Assembly: GCA_037447655.1 (NCBI GenBank) | Contig: JBBHKE010000126.1 | Location: forward strand, 1 to 56,875 | Length of the DNA stretch: 56,875 bases | From: Zygnema cylindricum | Lineage: Eukaryota > Streptophyta > Zygnematophyceae > Zygnematales > Zygnemataceae | Direction of reading: 5' to 3' | Shown here: positions 22,082-32,448 of the stretch, piece by piece | Layout of the letters: each line of letters starts with the position of its first letter | Position numbering within the stretch: the stretch's first letter is position 1 | The notes under the pieces: model-generated | What the model was told of the DNA's origin: nothing | What the model saw: the letters and a program-made list of their open reading frames with translations, nothing else | The model's database searches: none | Made by a program: the position numbers and the translations under genes

Positions 22082-25000
22082 CTAGTCAAACTTTATTTTC
22101 AGACCACACTTCTCCCTACACAAAATTAGTTAAGGGGAAGGCACAGGTTTGGTCATCATATTTGCGACCATCTTAATATCTAGTTGGTACTCTAAACTGA
22201 TTATTTTGTTTTTTACTTTCTCTCTAACAAAGTTGAGGCTAATGTCAATGTGCTTAGCTTTAAATTGATATTTAGGATTGGCATAAATAGCGATTGCTGC
22301 CTCATTATCACAAAAAAAATTATGCACACCACTCCTAAGGTGACCAAGCTCACCAAGCAAAGACTTGACCCACATCAATTCTTTTACAGCAGAGCAAGAG
22401 GCCATATACTTTTCCTCCATGGTGGAATGAGCAATAACCTTTTGTTGTTTGCTACTCCATCAACAAGCCCCATCACCCTCATATAATACATATCCAGAAG
22501 TACATCTCCTCATCGGAGCATCACCATAACTGGCATCACTCCAAGTAGTGAAGTCAGTATTCTCCCCACCCAAATCCAACCATATATCCCTAATTCCTAC
22601 CAAATATCTAAGGACTCTCTTAGCTGCCTTCCAATCCTTCTTAGTGGGAGCATTTAGACTTCTACTCAGCACTCCTACAGCTACAGCTAAATCCGATCGG
22701 GTACAATTCATAAATAGATTAGGCTTCCCACTACTTGTCTGTAAGGAATAGTCTGCATGAACTTGTGTTCTTCAAGACTTAATTCCTCCTCTAAGACTAT
22801 GACTCTTTCTTCCTCACTCCCCTCACTTCCCTTCTTTAACTCCATTGGAGTTGTACAACTATTAGCTTTATCCATCTGAAATTTTTCCAACATGTTCCCT
22901 TTTGCTTCCTTTTTAGTCAATCTTATAATCTTTCTTTCTCGGTATCTTTCTACTTGAATTCCCAAAATAAATTTTGCATCTCTCATATCCTTCATTTTAA
23001 ATCTCCCCTTATATCGGTCCTCAATTTATTAATTTTTTCCATTGATTTACTTAAAACAAGTAAATCATCAACATAAATTGCAATAAAAATCAAACCTTCC
23101 TCATCTTCAAAAACTTAGATTGAGTGATTTGAGCTGATCCGGATATATCCTAGACCGGTAAGAAACTCATCAAGTTTCTTATAACACTGTCGAGGCGCCT
23201 GTTTCAAACCGTAAAGGGATTTAATCAGTCGGCATACCTTACTCTCCTCTCCTTCCTCCACAAATCCTTCGGGTTGTCGCATAAAGATCTCCTCTTCCAA
23301 TTCTCCATGCAAATAGGTTGTCTTGATGTCCATCTTGTATACCTCCATGTCTTCCGCTGCTGCTAGACTAAGAAGCATGCGGACAGAGGGAAATTTGACG
23401 AGCGGGGCAAAGGTTTCCTCGTAGTCAATTTCTTCTTTTAGACTAAATCCTTTTGCCATTAATCCGGCGATGAAGCACTCAATTGTGTTATCTAGGTTCA
23501 GATTTAATTTGAAAACCCACTTACAACAATTGGTTTTCGGTTAGGTGGACAATCCACTAGCTCCCAAGAATCGGCTGCCATAATTAAGGCCATCTTCTTA
23601 TGATGGTTGTCTTCCACCGGTTCCTTTCTGGGAAAGTCATCGCCTCTCCATAAGTTCGAGGTTCATCTTGATGAGATAGTTTTGTTACCTTGTTATTAAC
23701 CTGTTTTTCCTGCAATCTTTTGCTACTTCTCCCTCCCCCCTCAAAATCTGTGGCCGGAATAGATGGTTCTTGTGGGTTCTTTCGAACGATCTCAGCTTCT
23801 CCCCTGTCCCTTGATTTCGAATCAATTTCCACCACGTCTTCTGCTTCGGAAAGAGTTGTCACTGGAGTTTCCGCAGCCGAGTTCTTTTTGGTCTGATTTG
23901 TACCTGAAAGAATGTCATCATCTCTAAAACCTGGATAGTTAGGAAGTTTAAAGTCATCGGAATTTTCGGACTCAAATCTGATTTTTACTTACTTTGTATA
24001 CTTGAAGGGATCCACGGACTTTCTTTCATCCATAACTACCAGATGTTTTACTAAGATTATATCTTCCCTTTTTAGATCATAAACTCTATATCGTTTAACA
24101 TCCTCATCATATCCTAATAGGCATCCCGATTTTCCTTTAGGATCTAGCTTCCGATTTGACCAATCTGTATCTAGACTGAATACTTAACTGTCGAAAAACT
24201 TTAAGTGAGATATGTCTGGTTTCCGACCTATCCATCTCTCATAAGGTGTTTGATATTTTATAGCTGAAGTAAGAACTCTATATTTGAGGTTATTAGCACA
24301 GTTCATTGCTTCGGCCCCAAAACCTTTTTCCTATCTTCTTGTCCGACAACATACTTCTAGCACTATCAGTTAGTGTTCTATTTAATCTTTCAGCTACCCC
24401 ATTCTGTTCTAGGTTTTTTGGAACTGTCTTTTGGTGTTGGACTCCATCTTCCCTTAGAAAATCCACAAACTGGTTAGAAGTATACTCTCCACCATTGTCA
24501 CTCCTTACTCACTTGATTGGAGTTTCATGGAGTTTTTGGCTCCATGCTTTATATTGTCTAAAACAATCCTGAGCCTCTGACTTGTTTTTCAAAAATTACA
24601 CCTTGGAATACCGAGACCAATCATCAGTGATAGTCATCATAAATCTCTTCCCCCCCGGTGAGGGCACTTTAGCCGGTCCCCAAATATCTATGTGTACTAA
24701 ATCTAGAATTTTTACTCCTTTATAAGTGGCTATTTTGGGAAAGGGTAATATGTGTGCTTTACCTTAAGCACATCCACTACAATCAATTATACTATCACTC
24801 TCACTAAACTAAATCCCTTCCACCACTCCCATCTTTTTCATCTCTCTTAACTTATCTGGATTCACATGCCCAAGCCTCTTATGCCACATCATAATATCAT
24901 GAACACCAGCATAATAAAGTTTCTTTGTTTCATTACTTAAAATCAGCCTAAACATCCCTTGACTACCTTTCTCAGCAATGAAATAGACCTCTTCCTCAAA

Positions 25001-26387
25001 ACTAGCAGTAAAGACTCCTTCCCTAGTGCTAGTTTAAAAACCCTTATCATCTAATACGGATGTAGAGATGAGATTTTTGTTGAGCTCCGGAATAAACAAG
25101 ACATCGGAGAATGTTACTATAGATGTCTTTCCTTCTACTAACACTTTCAGATCTACCGATACTACAAAAGTAGTAGTGACTATCCTCCCATCCCCATACT
25201 CTATCTCTACGGTGGGAATAGCAGGTGCTTATCCTTACACATGTGCATCGAGGCACCTGAGTCTACAATCCAGCCTGCTTCACCTATCAATCCAACGTCA
25301 GCACATTTCTGCCTTCGTAGAATTTCGACCTCGTTTTTCGCCTCCAACTCCTTATCTAATAGGAGCTCATCGTCCTCATCTTCGGATTCTGCCTCATGTA
25401 CTTGTGTCACAAGGGCCTTTTTCTTTCCTCTCGGGGTTCACCGGTCTGCCCCTCCTTTAACTCAAGCTTGGTTAGCATAGTGCACTCGGCCATATAGTGC
25501 CCAGGTTTTTTACAAAAATGACATAAACCTTTGTGAGCCCTTGGTCCTAACTCGTCGGTCTGATTTTTCTGCTCCCTCTTCCCAAAGTTTCTGACTGGTT
25601 TTCGGGGATCTTTCTTCCTCCAATCTGTAGCAGTTGCTAGAGCTTGCCCACTCTTTCCTCCCCTTCGGATCTCAATCATATTCTCCCAAACGAGAATCAT
25701 CCCTACCACTGAGTTTCATATCCACCTTGAGTCCAGCTAGTCTTGCACACGGTTGACCATAAATTCTCGTACTCATCGGGTAACTCCATCAGTAAACAGT
25801 TAACCTATTCTTTTTCACTAAAATCTTTTCCAGCACTCTCTAGCTCCATAAAAAGTGTAACAAGCTCATTGCAAAAATCCAACATCTTCCCCCCTTTGTA
25901 TACATACTCCTTAACTTTCTGATCAGCCAACTGTTGTTGCTGAATCGTACCACTTCGGTTCATCTCTATGAGAGTCATCGAAAGATTAGATGCCCTTTCT
26001 ACCTGCAAATGAGGACATGCAAGCCCTTAAGTAAGATGGCGGAGGATGAAGTGTTTTGCCGCCATATTGTTAAATTCTTAGGTATCAATATCATTCTCCT
26101 CGTTCCTCGGAATAGGTGACATGAATGATGAACCTGTTGTTATTGGTGAGGTGGTCTCCTTCTCCGTTGGTTTGTCCACCACCTCTCTTTTCTTTGTCTC
26201 CTCCGTTGAAGATGGACCTGCTTTCCTTGTGAATCTGCTTCCTCCAATCCCTAGAGGGACTCGAAGACTTGATAGACGCCCCACTCGTCCACTCACTATC
26301 CCCCAAAACCTTTTCTCGCATAGAGCTCCTATCATCATACTTTCCCAGTATATGAAGCCAGTTCCATTAAAAATGGGTACCCTAAAG
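22082..26387 (-). pseudogene. gag-pol of E2 (decayed)
   Basis: A colinear Copia polyprotein on the minus strand. Gag from the PBS ATG (MGPPFRVPIFNGTGF) runs to about 25540. The zinc knuckle CHFCKKPGHYMAEC is intact near 25533-25492. Protease WIVDSGASMHMC lies near 25270-25240 and is followed by a short deletion. The integrase core and hinge (24950-23600) are shattered. RT at 23460-22990 has YVDD near 23075, the connection is PYRQVVGSLIYL, and RNase H has WSDASYGD, TMEEKYMAS and FCDNEAAIAI. Several stops and indels separate these parts, so no functional product is expected. Confidence 0.9.
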
Positions 26388-26402
26388 GGTGGGCCCATAA
26401 CC
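26388..26402 (-). other. Primer-binding site of E2
   Basis: GGTTATGGGCCCACC on the minus strand, unmutated and adjacent to the LTR end ...GTTTCA. Confidence 0.88.
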
Positions 26403-26675
26403 TGAAACTTCGAGACCTCCATATGTCCTCAGAGTGGACAGCTTCTAAGAAGCCTCTAGGATAACCCTGACCCTTTTGTGTTTTAGCAAGAATAACTGCA
26501 ACCCTGGCAAACAAATACTCTGACCACCTTCATCTTTGTGAAGGGAAGACTTTCGTGAGTCGATAGCAAAAAGAATCTCTGAATTTGCTCCCCTGAGTAG
26601 TAAGTTTTGGAGGGTCAAAGTTGACCTTTCGTACAGAAGCTCTCTGGGAGAGAGGGTCCTATCTACCAATTTTTC
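26403..26675 (-). repeat. 5' LTR of E2, 3' piece
   Basis: The last 273 bp of the LTR up to the F insertion site. It continues at 29683. Confidence 0.9.
26671..26675. repeat. Target-site duplication of F, left
   Basis: TTTTC, repeated at 29678-29682. Confidence 0.92.
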
Positions 26676-27194
26676 TGAAATTCTATGGGCTCCATTGCCC
26701 ACAGAATTCGCAGATCCAAAAGAAGCTAATCTAGATAGTGCCGACTCCAAGTTGATATAAACCCAAATAAATGATCCCTTGACAATAAGAACCCCAATAT
26801 ACCTTCACCCCTGTGAAGAGAAGACCTTCTGTGTGCTCAGTTCCACCACAAAATGCAAAGCTTCAATATGTGTTTTGGACAATATTCCCCACTTTGACTT
26901 TCCCACTGAATAAGTGCCACCCTGGCACGCAAAGACTCTGACCGACTACACCCTTGTGTAGCTTGGACTCCCCTGAGTTCGCAGCAAAAAGAATCACTGA
27001 ATTTGCTCACCCGAGCATTTAGTTATGGCTGGTCAAAGATGACCTTTATAGTTACAAGCTCTCTTAGAGAGAGGTACCGAAATATCTCTCTCTTTACATT
27101 ATAACTAAAATATAGAAGTGAACTATTAGTCACCTCTTTTCAACACTCTATTTATTTTTCCAAAACAGACCTAGAAAATACATAAATTTCAACA
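26676..27194 (-). repeat. 3' LTR of F (519 bp)
   Basis: The minus strand reads TGTTGAAATTTATG to GAATTTCA. A TATAAAGG box lies at 27042-27049 on the minus strand. Stem-loops downstream of it are TGCTC/GAGCA (loop GGGT), an ACTC/GAGT core (loop AGGG), CTACAC/GTGTAG (loop AAGG, 26946-26961), GTGCC/GGCAC (loop AGGGT) and CTTCAC/GTGAAG (loop AGGG, 26803-26818). Confidence 0.95.
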
Positions 27195-27207
27195 CTCCCC
27201 TTATTTT
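27195..27207 (-). other. Polypurine tract of F
   Basis: AAAATAAGGGGAG on the minus strand, following the stop codon directly. Confidence 0.9.
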
Positions 27208-29154
27208 CTAGTCTACTTTCTTTTCAACTCCCACTAAACACAAACTTTTTTTTTTCTTCTTTTTCTTTTTCTTCTTTCTTTTCTCCTCATAAAACTCTAA
27301 GTGAATACCCTTGTATTTAAAGATGTGTATTAGATGAACTGAAATAATAATTACATCACACATGTTATTTTGCATGCCATTTTTCAAAAATCCGAGAAAA
27401 TACTTTATCCACCTCATTTCTTTTCCATCCACACTAAATCTAATTTCCCTCTTGCAATTCAAACATCCAGCCCCATCTCCAATCTGCAACACACACCCAG
27501 ATGCTAACCCTCTTACAGGCACACCTTCATAAATGCCATCACTCCCATTAGTGATGTCAAACCAATTATCCCCCAAATTATCCCAAAAAACAAGTGTCCC
27601 CACTAAGTTCCTCATAAGATCTACTTCTTCCGTACTCATATTTTTATCCATGATACTCACCCCATTTTCTGAACTTTCCTCACTCTCTCCCATGGAATTC
27701 TTTCCGCTATCACTTTCTATTTTTATTCCCAATAAATATTTCTCCTTCCCTAAACCTTTCATTAAATATTCCTCTTCTCCCCTATCTTTTAAAACTCCCT
27801 CTATATTTACTTCTCCCCTTTCCTCGAAAGCCGTTGAAGTCTCCCTTTCCGACCAGTTTTCTGTTTCCAAAATATCTATTAAATTATCCTCATTATTTTT
27901 ATTTTTTCCTTTTTCAATTATAGATTCTAGATCTGACTTTCTATACTCCTTGACAACCACATCATGTCTAACTCCCTTAAGTTCTTCCCTTCCCTTTACT
28001 TCCCTTATACCTCCAAAAGCACACTGTTGCTTTCGTGGAATTTCTGTGTACTTTTCTCTCTTCTCCATTCTACCAATGTGGAGAAGCTCTAAGATTTCTT
28101 TATCCTCTTTTTGCTCTTCCCCTTCTTCCTCCTCTTTCACATTCCAACTTCTAAGCTCTTCCAAACAAGGACACTCCTCTATATAGTGACCCGGTTCTCT
28201 ACAAAAGAAGCAAACACCTTTTTTCAAAGCTCCCCTTTCTTTTCCTCTCCCTCTCTTTCCACCAAAGTTCCAATAAGGTTTACCTTCGTCTTTCTTCCTC
28301 TCATCACGCTTCCGCTCGTCACCGCCGTTCCTCTCATCACGCTTCCGCCAATCACCACCAGCCGTAAATGCAGTTACCCTCTCACTTCCCCTACGAAGCT
28401 CCAAAGTGCTTTCCCTCACAAGAATTATCCCCATGGTAAAGCTCCAAGTCCATGAGGAGCCATCCATTGCCTGCATACGATTAATGATGTTTTCGTACTC
28501 ATCTGGGAGTTTCATGAGTAGCGTATTGATCTTTCTCTCCTCAGATTCTACATACCCCGCACTAGCAAGCTCAACATATAACGCAGCAATATCATTGCAA
28601 AACTCTATCATGTTACCGCCTTTATAAACATAGGCCTCTATTTCCTGTTTTACTAACTGCTGCCTCTGAATAGTCTCACTCTTATAAATCTGCCTTAGTG
28701 TTTCCCATATTTCCGAAGACTTGGTAAGACTTAAAAGAGTGATAGCTATGGACTTAGACACATATCTAAGTATAAGATGTTTTGCTATAGTGTTTTTATA
28801 CTCCCAAATTTTACTATCATTTTCTTCAGTTTTACTTATAACCCCTCTAAGTGAAGATGTGGCGGAGAGCATAGCTCCCCTCACCATAAGTGTCCCTTTA
28901 TCCATCTCCCCTATTTCCCCATCCACGGAAAGATTCTTCCCTTCACCTTCCGTTGCATCTGAGCTCCGGATGATATTCTGGGCAGCCTCAGATGAATCTC
29001 CATAGTAAGCTCCTCCAAAGCCAGGTGGCGGACATCTCACTTGTCCCGAAACAATTCCCCATAAGTGTTTCTCAAAAAGCAATCCCGTCATTGTAAACTC
29101 CCAATAGGTGAAGTCTGTTCCATCGAACATAGGCACCCTAGATGGTGGGCCCAT
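27208..29154 (-). CDS. Gag-RNase H-remnant fusion protein of F
   Basis: One open frame of 648 codons starting at the ATG inside the PBS (MGPPSRVPMFDGTDF). An in-frame ATG at 29202 in the LTR would add 16 residues. Residues 1 to about 310 are a Copia Gag, including a UBN2-type region with IEAYVYKGGNMIEFCND and LLMKLPDEYENI, then RKRDERNGG repeats. The zinc knuckle CFFCREPGHYIEEC is at about 315-328. After an acidic stretch and RKQQCAFGG, the segment that precedes protease in B, the protease, integrase and RT core are missing. The tail (about 465-648) matches the RT end (MKGLGKEKYLLGI) and RNase H (SDGIYEGVPVRGLASG). The TMEAEY motif and DNQAA are lost, so it is probably inactive as a nuclease. 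A long lysine run follows. I infer a structural particle protein with a repurposed tail. Confidence 0.9.
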   Translation of the reverse strand: MGPPSRVPMFDGTDFTYWEFTMTGLLFEKHLWGIVSGQVRCPPPGFGGAYYGDSSEAAQNIIRSSDATEGEGKNLSVDGEIGEMDKGTLMVRGAMLSATSSLRGVISKTEENDSKIWEYKNTIAKHLILRYVSKSIAITLLSLTKSSEIWETLRQIYKSETIQRQQLVKQEIEAYVYKGGNMIEFCNDIAALYVELASAGYVESEERKINTLLMKLPDEYENIINRMQAMDGSSWTWSFTMGIILVRESTLELRRGSERVTAFTAGGDWRKRDERNGGDERKRDERKKDEGKPYWNFGGKRGRGKERGALKKGVCFFCREPGHYIEECPCLEELRSWNVKEEEEGEEQKEDKEILELLHIGRMEKREKYTEIPRKQQCAFGGIREVKGREELKGVRHDVVVKEYRKSDLESIIEKGKNKNNEDNLIDILETENWSERETSTAFEERGEVNIEGVLKDRGEEEYLMKGLGKEKYLLGIKIESDSGKNSMGESEESSENGVSIMDKNMSTEEVDLMRNLVGTLVFWDNLGDNWFDITNGSDGIYEGVPVRGLASGCVLQIGDGAGCLNCKREIRFSVDGKEMRWIKYFLGFLKNGMQNNMCDVIIISVHLIHIFKYKGIHLEFYEEKRKKKKKKKKKKSLCLVGVEKKVD

Positions 29155-29158
29155 AACC
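29144..29158 (-). other. Primer-binding site of F
   Basis: GGTTATGGGCCCACC on the minus strand, the same site as in the autonomous elements. It contains the start codon of the F protein. Confidence 0.9.
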
Positions 29159-29677
29159 TGAAATTCTATGGGCTCCATTGCCCACAGAATTCGCAGATCC
29201 AAAAGAAGCTAATCTAGATAGTGCCGACTCCAAGTTGATATAAACCCAAATAAATGATCCCTTGACAATAAGAACCCCAATATACCTTCACCCCTGTGAA
29301 GAGAAGACCTTCTGTGTGCTCAGTTCCACCACAAAATGCAAAGCTTCAATATGTGTTTTGGACAATATTCCCCACTTTGACTTTCCCACTGAATAAGTGC
29401 CCCCCTGGCACGCAAAGACTCTGACCGACTACACCCTTGTGTAGCTTGGACTCCCCTGAGTTCGCAGCAAAAAGAATCACTGAATTTGCTCACCCGAGCA
29501 TTTAGTTATGGCTGGTCAAAGATGACCTTTATAGTTACAAGCTCTCTTAGAGAGAGGTACCGAAATATCTCTCTCTTTACATTATAACTAAAATATAGAA
29601 GTGAACTATTAGTCACCTCTTTTCAACACTCTATTTATTTTTCCAAAACAGACCTAGAAAATACATAAATTTCAACA
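29159..29677 (-). repeat. 5' LTR of F (519 bp)
   Basis: Same length as the left copy, with one visible mismatch. Upstream in-frame ATGs (MDLRIL..., MEPIEF...) lie in its last 45 bp. Confidence 0.95.
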
Positions 29678-29682
29678 TTTTC
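29678..29682. repeat. Target-site duplication of F, right
   Basis: TTTTC, pairing with 26671-26675. Confidence 0.92.
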
Positions 29683-30473
29683 TAAGTCCTATCTCTCTCT
29701 AAAACTTTATCTAGTGCTGTACAGCACCAATAATATTACATTGCCGTACATAAAAGTACAACTACCGGTGTACTTTATGTACGGATTTTGTAAGACATGG
29801 CCTAAATGTCGACACATGTCGTATCAGGATTCGGTCCCCTAATTCTCGGAGATGCCGCGATCCAACGTAATCGTGCCACGTGTCATCTGATGTGGCGATG
29901 ACCATAAACCGCTAAGAATCTCTTCCGCGATCTCGGCTTTCTTTTCAGCCGTCTGATTTAATGCAAATTTCAATCATAACCGTCATAAATACTTGTGCGG
30001 TATTTGTTTCGTAAAAGAAACAAAATGCGCGGTACTCGTTTCTTGTCCATACCAAAATCCGTACGTTTAAATAACGCAATATATGTAACCGTAAATATCC
30101 TCCGTTAAATGAATTTTCCTACGTGTTAACATTTAAATAAATATCAAACTCGATAGTATGTATCGTAACTTCTACATTAAACGGTTAAGGCTTCTGGCTA
30201 CCGGCGTTCTGACGGTCGGCATGGTCGAGGATTAAATCCTGCTATCAACACATACCTTTAGTAAATAAACCTACCTATCTGTAAATTAACTAATCTATTT
30301 TCGTAAACCTCTAGATAGCCTAGGTAGCCATGGCTTTAGCTTCCTCTCCAACTTCTCAATGACTGCAACAAGTGTGGGAGTTTGGAGAGAGAAGTTAGAG
30401 GCAGACTTCCTCGGCTCCTTTCTGTATTCCAATTTAGACGAAGAAAATAATAAAATAACCATCGATTTCTACA
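29683..30473 (-). repeat. 5' LTR of E2, 5' piece
   Basis: Continues the E2 LTR interrupted by F and ends, in minus-strand sense, with the LTR start TGTAGAAATCGATGG at 30473. The two pieces total 1064 bp. A tRNA-like block lies at about 30172-30234. Confidence 0.92.
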
Positions 30474-30478
30474 CCCTG
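30474..30478. repeat. Target-site duplication of E2, right
   Basis: CCCTG, pairing with 20998-21002. Confidence 0.92.
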
Positions 30479-31653
30479 CTGAAGAGATTGGGGGGCATCG
30501 GGGTCGTTCCAGATATTCTTCCGTCCGGCCCCTATGGGCGCCTGACCCTCCACGTAGGCCAAAAATGTTGACAGTTCCCCCCTAGATTTGGGAAGCCAGA
30601 TGAAAGCGGAGGATGCGCGGATGAGTCCATGGCTGATTTCAGGGTCCTCATCATGCCGAGCCCCGGTAGAATCCATGGTGGAGGGATCGGAATTCCAGCT
30701 AAGTCCATCAGCATTCCCATGGATTTCCCCTGCTCTATGAACAATGTCGAAAACATTTTCTTGCAGGATAAGAACCCATCTGGCGAGTTTGCCGGTTAAC
30801 TTACTATTTTCCATGATCCATTTCAGGGGTTGGTGATATGTGATCGAGTGAAATGGAGCCCGTACAAATAAGGTCGAAAATGCTGGATTGCTCAAACCGC
30901 TGCGAGTAGCTCTTCTTGGTAGCTGTTATAGTTCCCTTCTGCTCTGTTATTGCTTCGGTTGGCGTAGGCCACTTCATATTGAGCTTCGTTATCATAGACT
31001 TGAGCCAAAACCGCTCCCAATCCAAACCTGCTCCAATTAGTATAAAGGAGGAAATGCCTATGCTGATCAGGCATCCGGAGCACAAGGTGCTGCTTCATAG
31101 CATCCTTCAAGAACTGGAAAGCGATCTGTTGTTCTTCGGCCCACTGCCATGTTTGGTCCTTCCGCAATAGCTCGTTGAGGGCATGAGTGTGACTACTGAA
31201 CTCAAGGATAAACCTCCGATAGTAGTTCGCTAGACCCAAAAAGGTGCGAAGGGCTGAGATGTCCTGCGGTGGGGGAAGAGCGTCAAGGGCTGCTACCTTG
31301 ACCATGTGGGGACCCACAGTCCCGGGAGTCACCTCATGTCCGAGGTAAATGATTTTCTGTGCCCCAAAAATACCTTTGCCCGGGTGACATTTCAAGCCCG
31401 TAGCTTGAAGGGCCCAGAGGACGATCTGGATATGCTCCAAGTGCTTATCATAGGTCTTTAAGAAGATGATAACATCATCAATATAGCACAGGGCATAATC
31501 GATTCCGCGGATTGGTTCGTCCATGGCCCGTTGGAATTTGGCCGGCGCATTCTTAAGCCCGAATGGCATGTAAATCCATTCATAAAGTAGAGAACCTACC
31601 CAAAAGGCCGTTTTTTCCCAGTGCTTTGGTTCCATAGCAATCTGGTGGAAACC
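30479..31653 (-). pseudogene. G1 reverse transcriptase (palm, thumb) and RNase H
   Basis: Gypsy RT from NGFHQIAMEPKHWEKTAFW through YMPFGLKNAPAKFQRAMD to the catalytic YIDD (codons at 31485-31474). The thumb follows (KCHPGKGIFGAQKIIYLGHEV, LRTFLGLANYYRRFI). RNase H shows LYTNWSRFGLGAVLAQ, in which the usual first catalytic Asp is replaced, and YQEELLAAV. A frameshift near 30893 leads to a frame with FHSITYHQPLKWI, LARWVLILQE and HRAGEIHGNADGLSW, the normal end of RNase H. The N-terminal side is cut by the solo LTR and the C-terminal side by E2. Confidence 0.9.
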
Positions 31654-31658
31654 GTTTT
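31654..31658. repeat. Target-site duplication of the 785-bp solo LTR, left
   Basis: GTTTT, repeated at 32444-32448. Confidence 0.88.
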
Positions 31659-32443
31659 TGTTGAATTTTGTGGGCCTCACTCATCATGCAACAATCTAGC
31701 TTCACAAAGCAAAAACTCTCTCACAGGTCACTCAAGAATCTTCCGAAGCCACAAAGAATTCACTCACAAAGTAAAAGCACACTTGCTCAAATTTTCCTCA
31801 CAAGAAGAATCACTTTATTATCTCCAAGTTCTCTTTACAAGGCTTCACTTATCTTTGTATCTCAACTCACACAGAGTTACAATGCTTTTACTATAGGGAC
31901 TCTTACTATCTCTTCAGCTATGGTCACAACCAATTCTCCAATTGTATATATTTGTCTACTTCTCCTACTTCATATATACTCTTTTCTACTCTACCCTTCT
32001 AGACATTCTAGACATTTCTAGCTCTAACTTATTGACAAGTGTCTTTCTCGTGGCTCTCCACGTCACAAGAACCTACTAGACATGTCCCCGAAACTCGTGG
32101 CTCTCCACGTCACAAGAACCTACTAGACATGTCCCCGAAACTCCAAGGAAACACTTAGGAACCACCTCGGAAAAGTCCATACCGTTTCCTGTGGAACCTT
32201 CTAGAAGCTTCTGCTTTGCACGCCTGTAACTTTTGATCTACGTATCCAAATCTTGCTCTCTCTAGCTCGTTCGAAAGCTCATTCTCTGTAGATAAAGATC
32301 GTCTGGTCGCGTGCTCGATTTAAATATTTAACAAGAAAGTTATTCCACTTTGCACTTCTGCACTGTGCTTCTCCATTGCGCCACAGCGCTCTCTCCCTTT
32401 AATGCACTATCTTCTGAACTAACTTAGGATTACTTTCTCAACA
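31659..32443 (-). repeat. Solo LTR of an unrelated family (785 bp)
   Basis: The ends TGTTGA...TCAACA are flanked by a perfect 5-bp TSD. On the minus strand it carries an AT-rich TATATA region near 31950-31975 and an AATAAAG near 31820, so the minus orientation is likely. It shares nothing with the other LTRs here. It interrupts the G1 RT between LYFTLDIK and NGFHQI, next to the first catalytic Asp motif. No internal region is present, so it arose by LTR-LTR recombination. Confidence 0.88.
32049..32142. repeat. 47-bp tandem duplication in the solo LTR
   Basis: Two adjacent identical copies of a 47-bp unit that starts CGTGGCTCTCCACGTCAC (32049-32095 and 32096-32142). Confidence 0.9.
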
Positions 32444-32448
32444 GTTTT
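32444..32448. repeat. Target-site duplication of the solo LTR, right
   Basis: GTTTT, pairing with 31654-31658. Confidence 0.88.

Larger units (their letters stand above)
26676..29677 (-). mobile_element. Non-autonomous Copia-like element F, very young
   Basis: A 3002-bp minus-strand element inside the E2 5' LTR. It has two 519-bp LTRs that differ at a single position by eye (CCACCC against CCCCCC near 26923/29403), a PBS and PPT identical to those of the autonomous Copia elements, a perfect TSD and one uninterrupted coding frame. Protease, integrase and most of RT are absent, so it must use enzymes supplied in trans. The LTR is half the length of the others and lacks the tRNA-like block, the TACCGCGCA boxes and the G-box. 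Confidence 0.95.
21003..30473 (-). mobile_element. Copia element E2, full length, in G1
   Basis: A complete minus-strand Copia insertion with LTRs of 1066 bp (3', left) and about 1064 bp (5', right, interrupted by F), PBS, PPT and a perfect TSD ccctg. It separates the RNase H and integrase of G1. The LTRs differ at many positions and gag-pol is broken, so it is clearly older than B and F. Confidence 0.92.

Noticed and set aside
27533-28186. 217-codon plus-strand frame opposite the F gene
   Set aside because: It is Ser/Pro/Leu-rich as expected for the reverse complement of a charged protein, and the minus-strand frame carries Gag, the zinc knuckle and conserved relatives in H and D.
32049-32142. 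CRISPR-like or satellite array
   Set aside because: Only two adjacent copies without spacers, inside an LTR. It is a simple tandem duplication.
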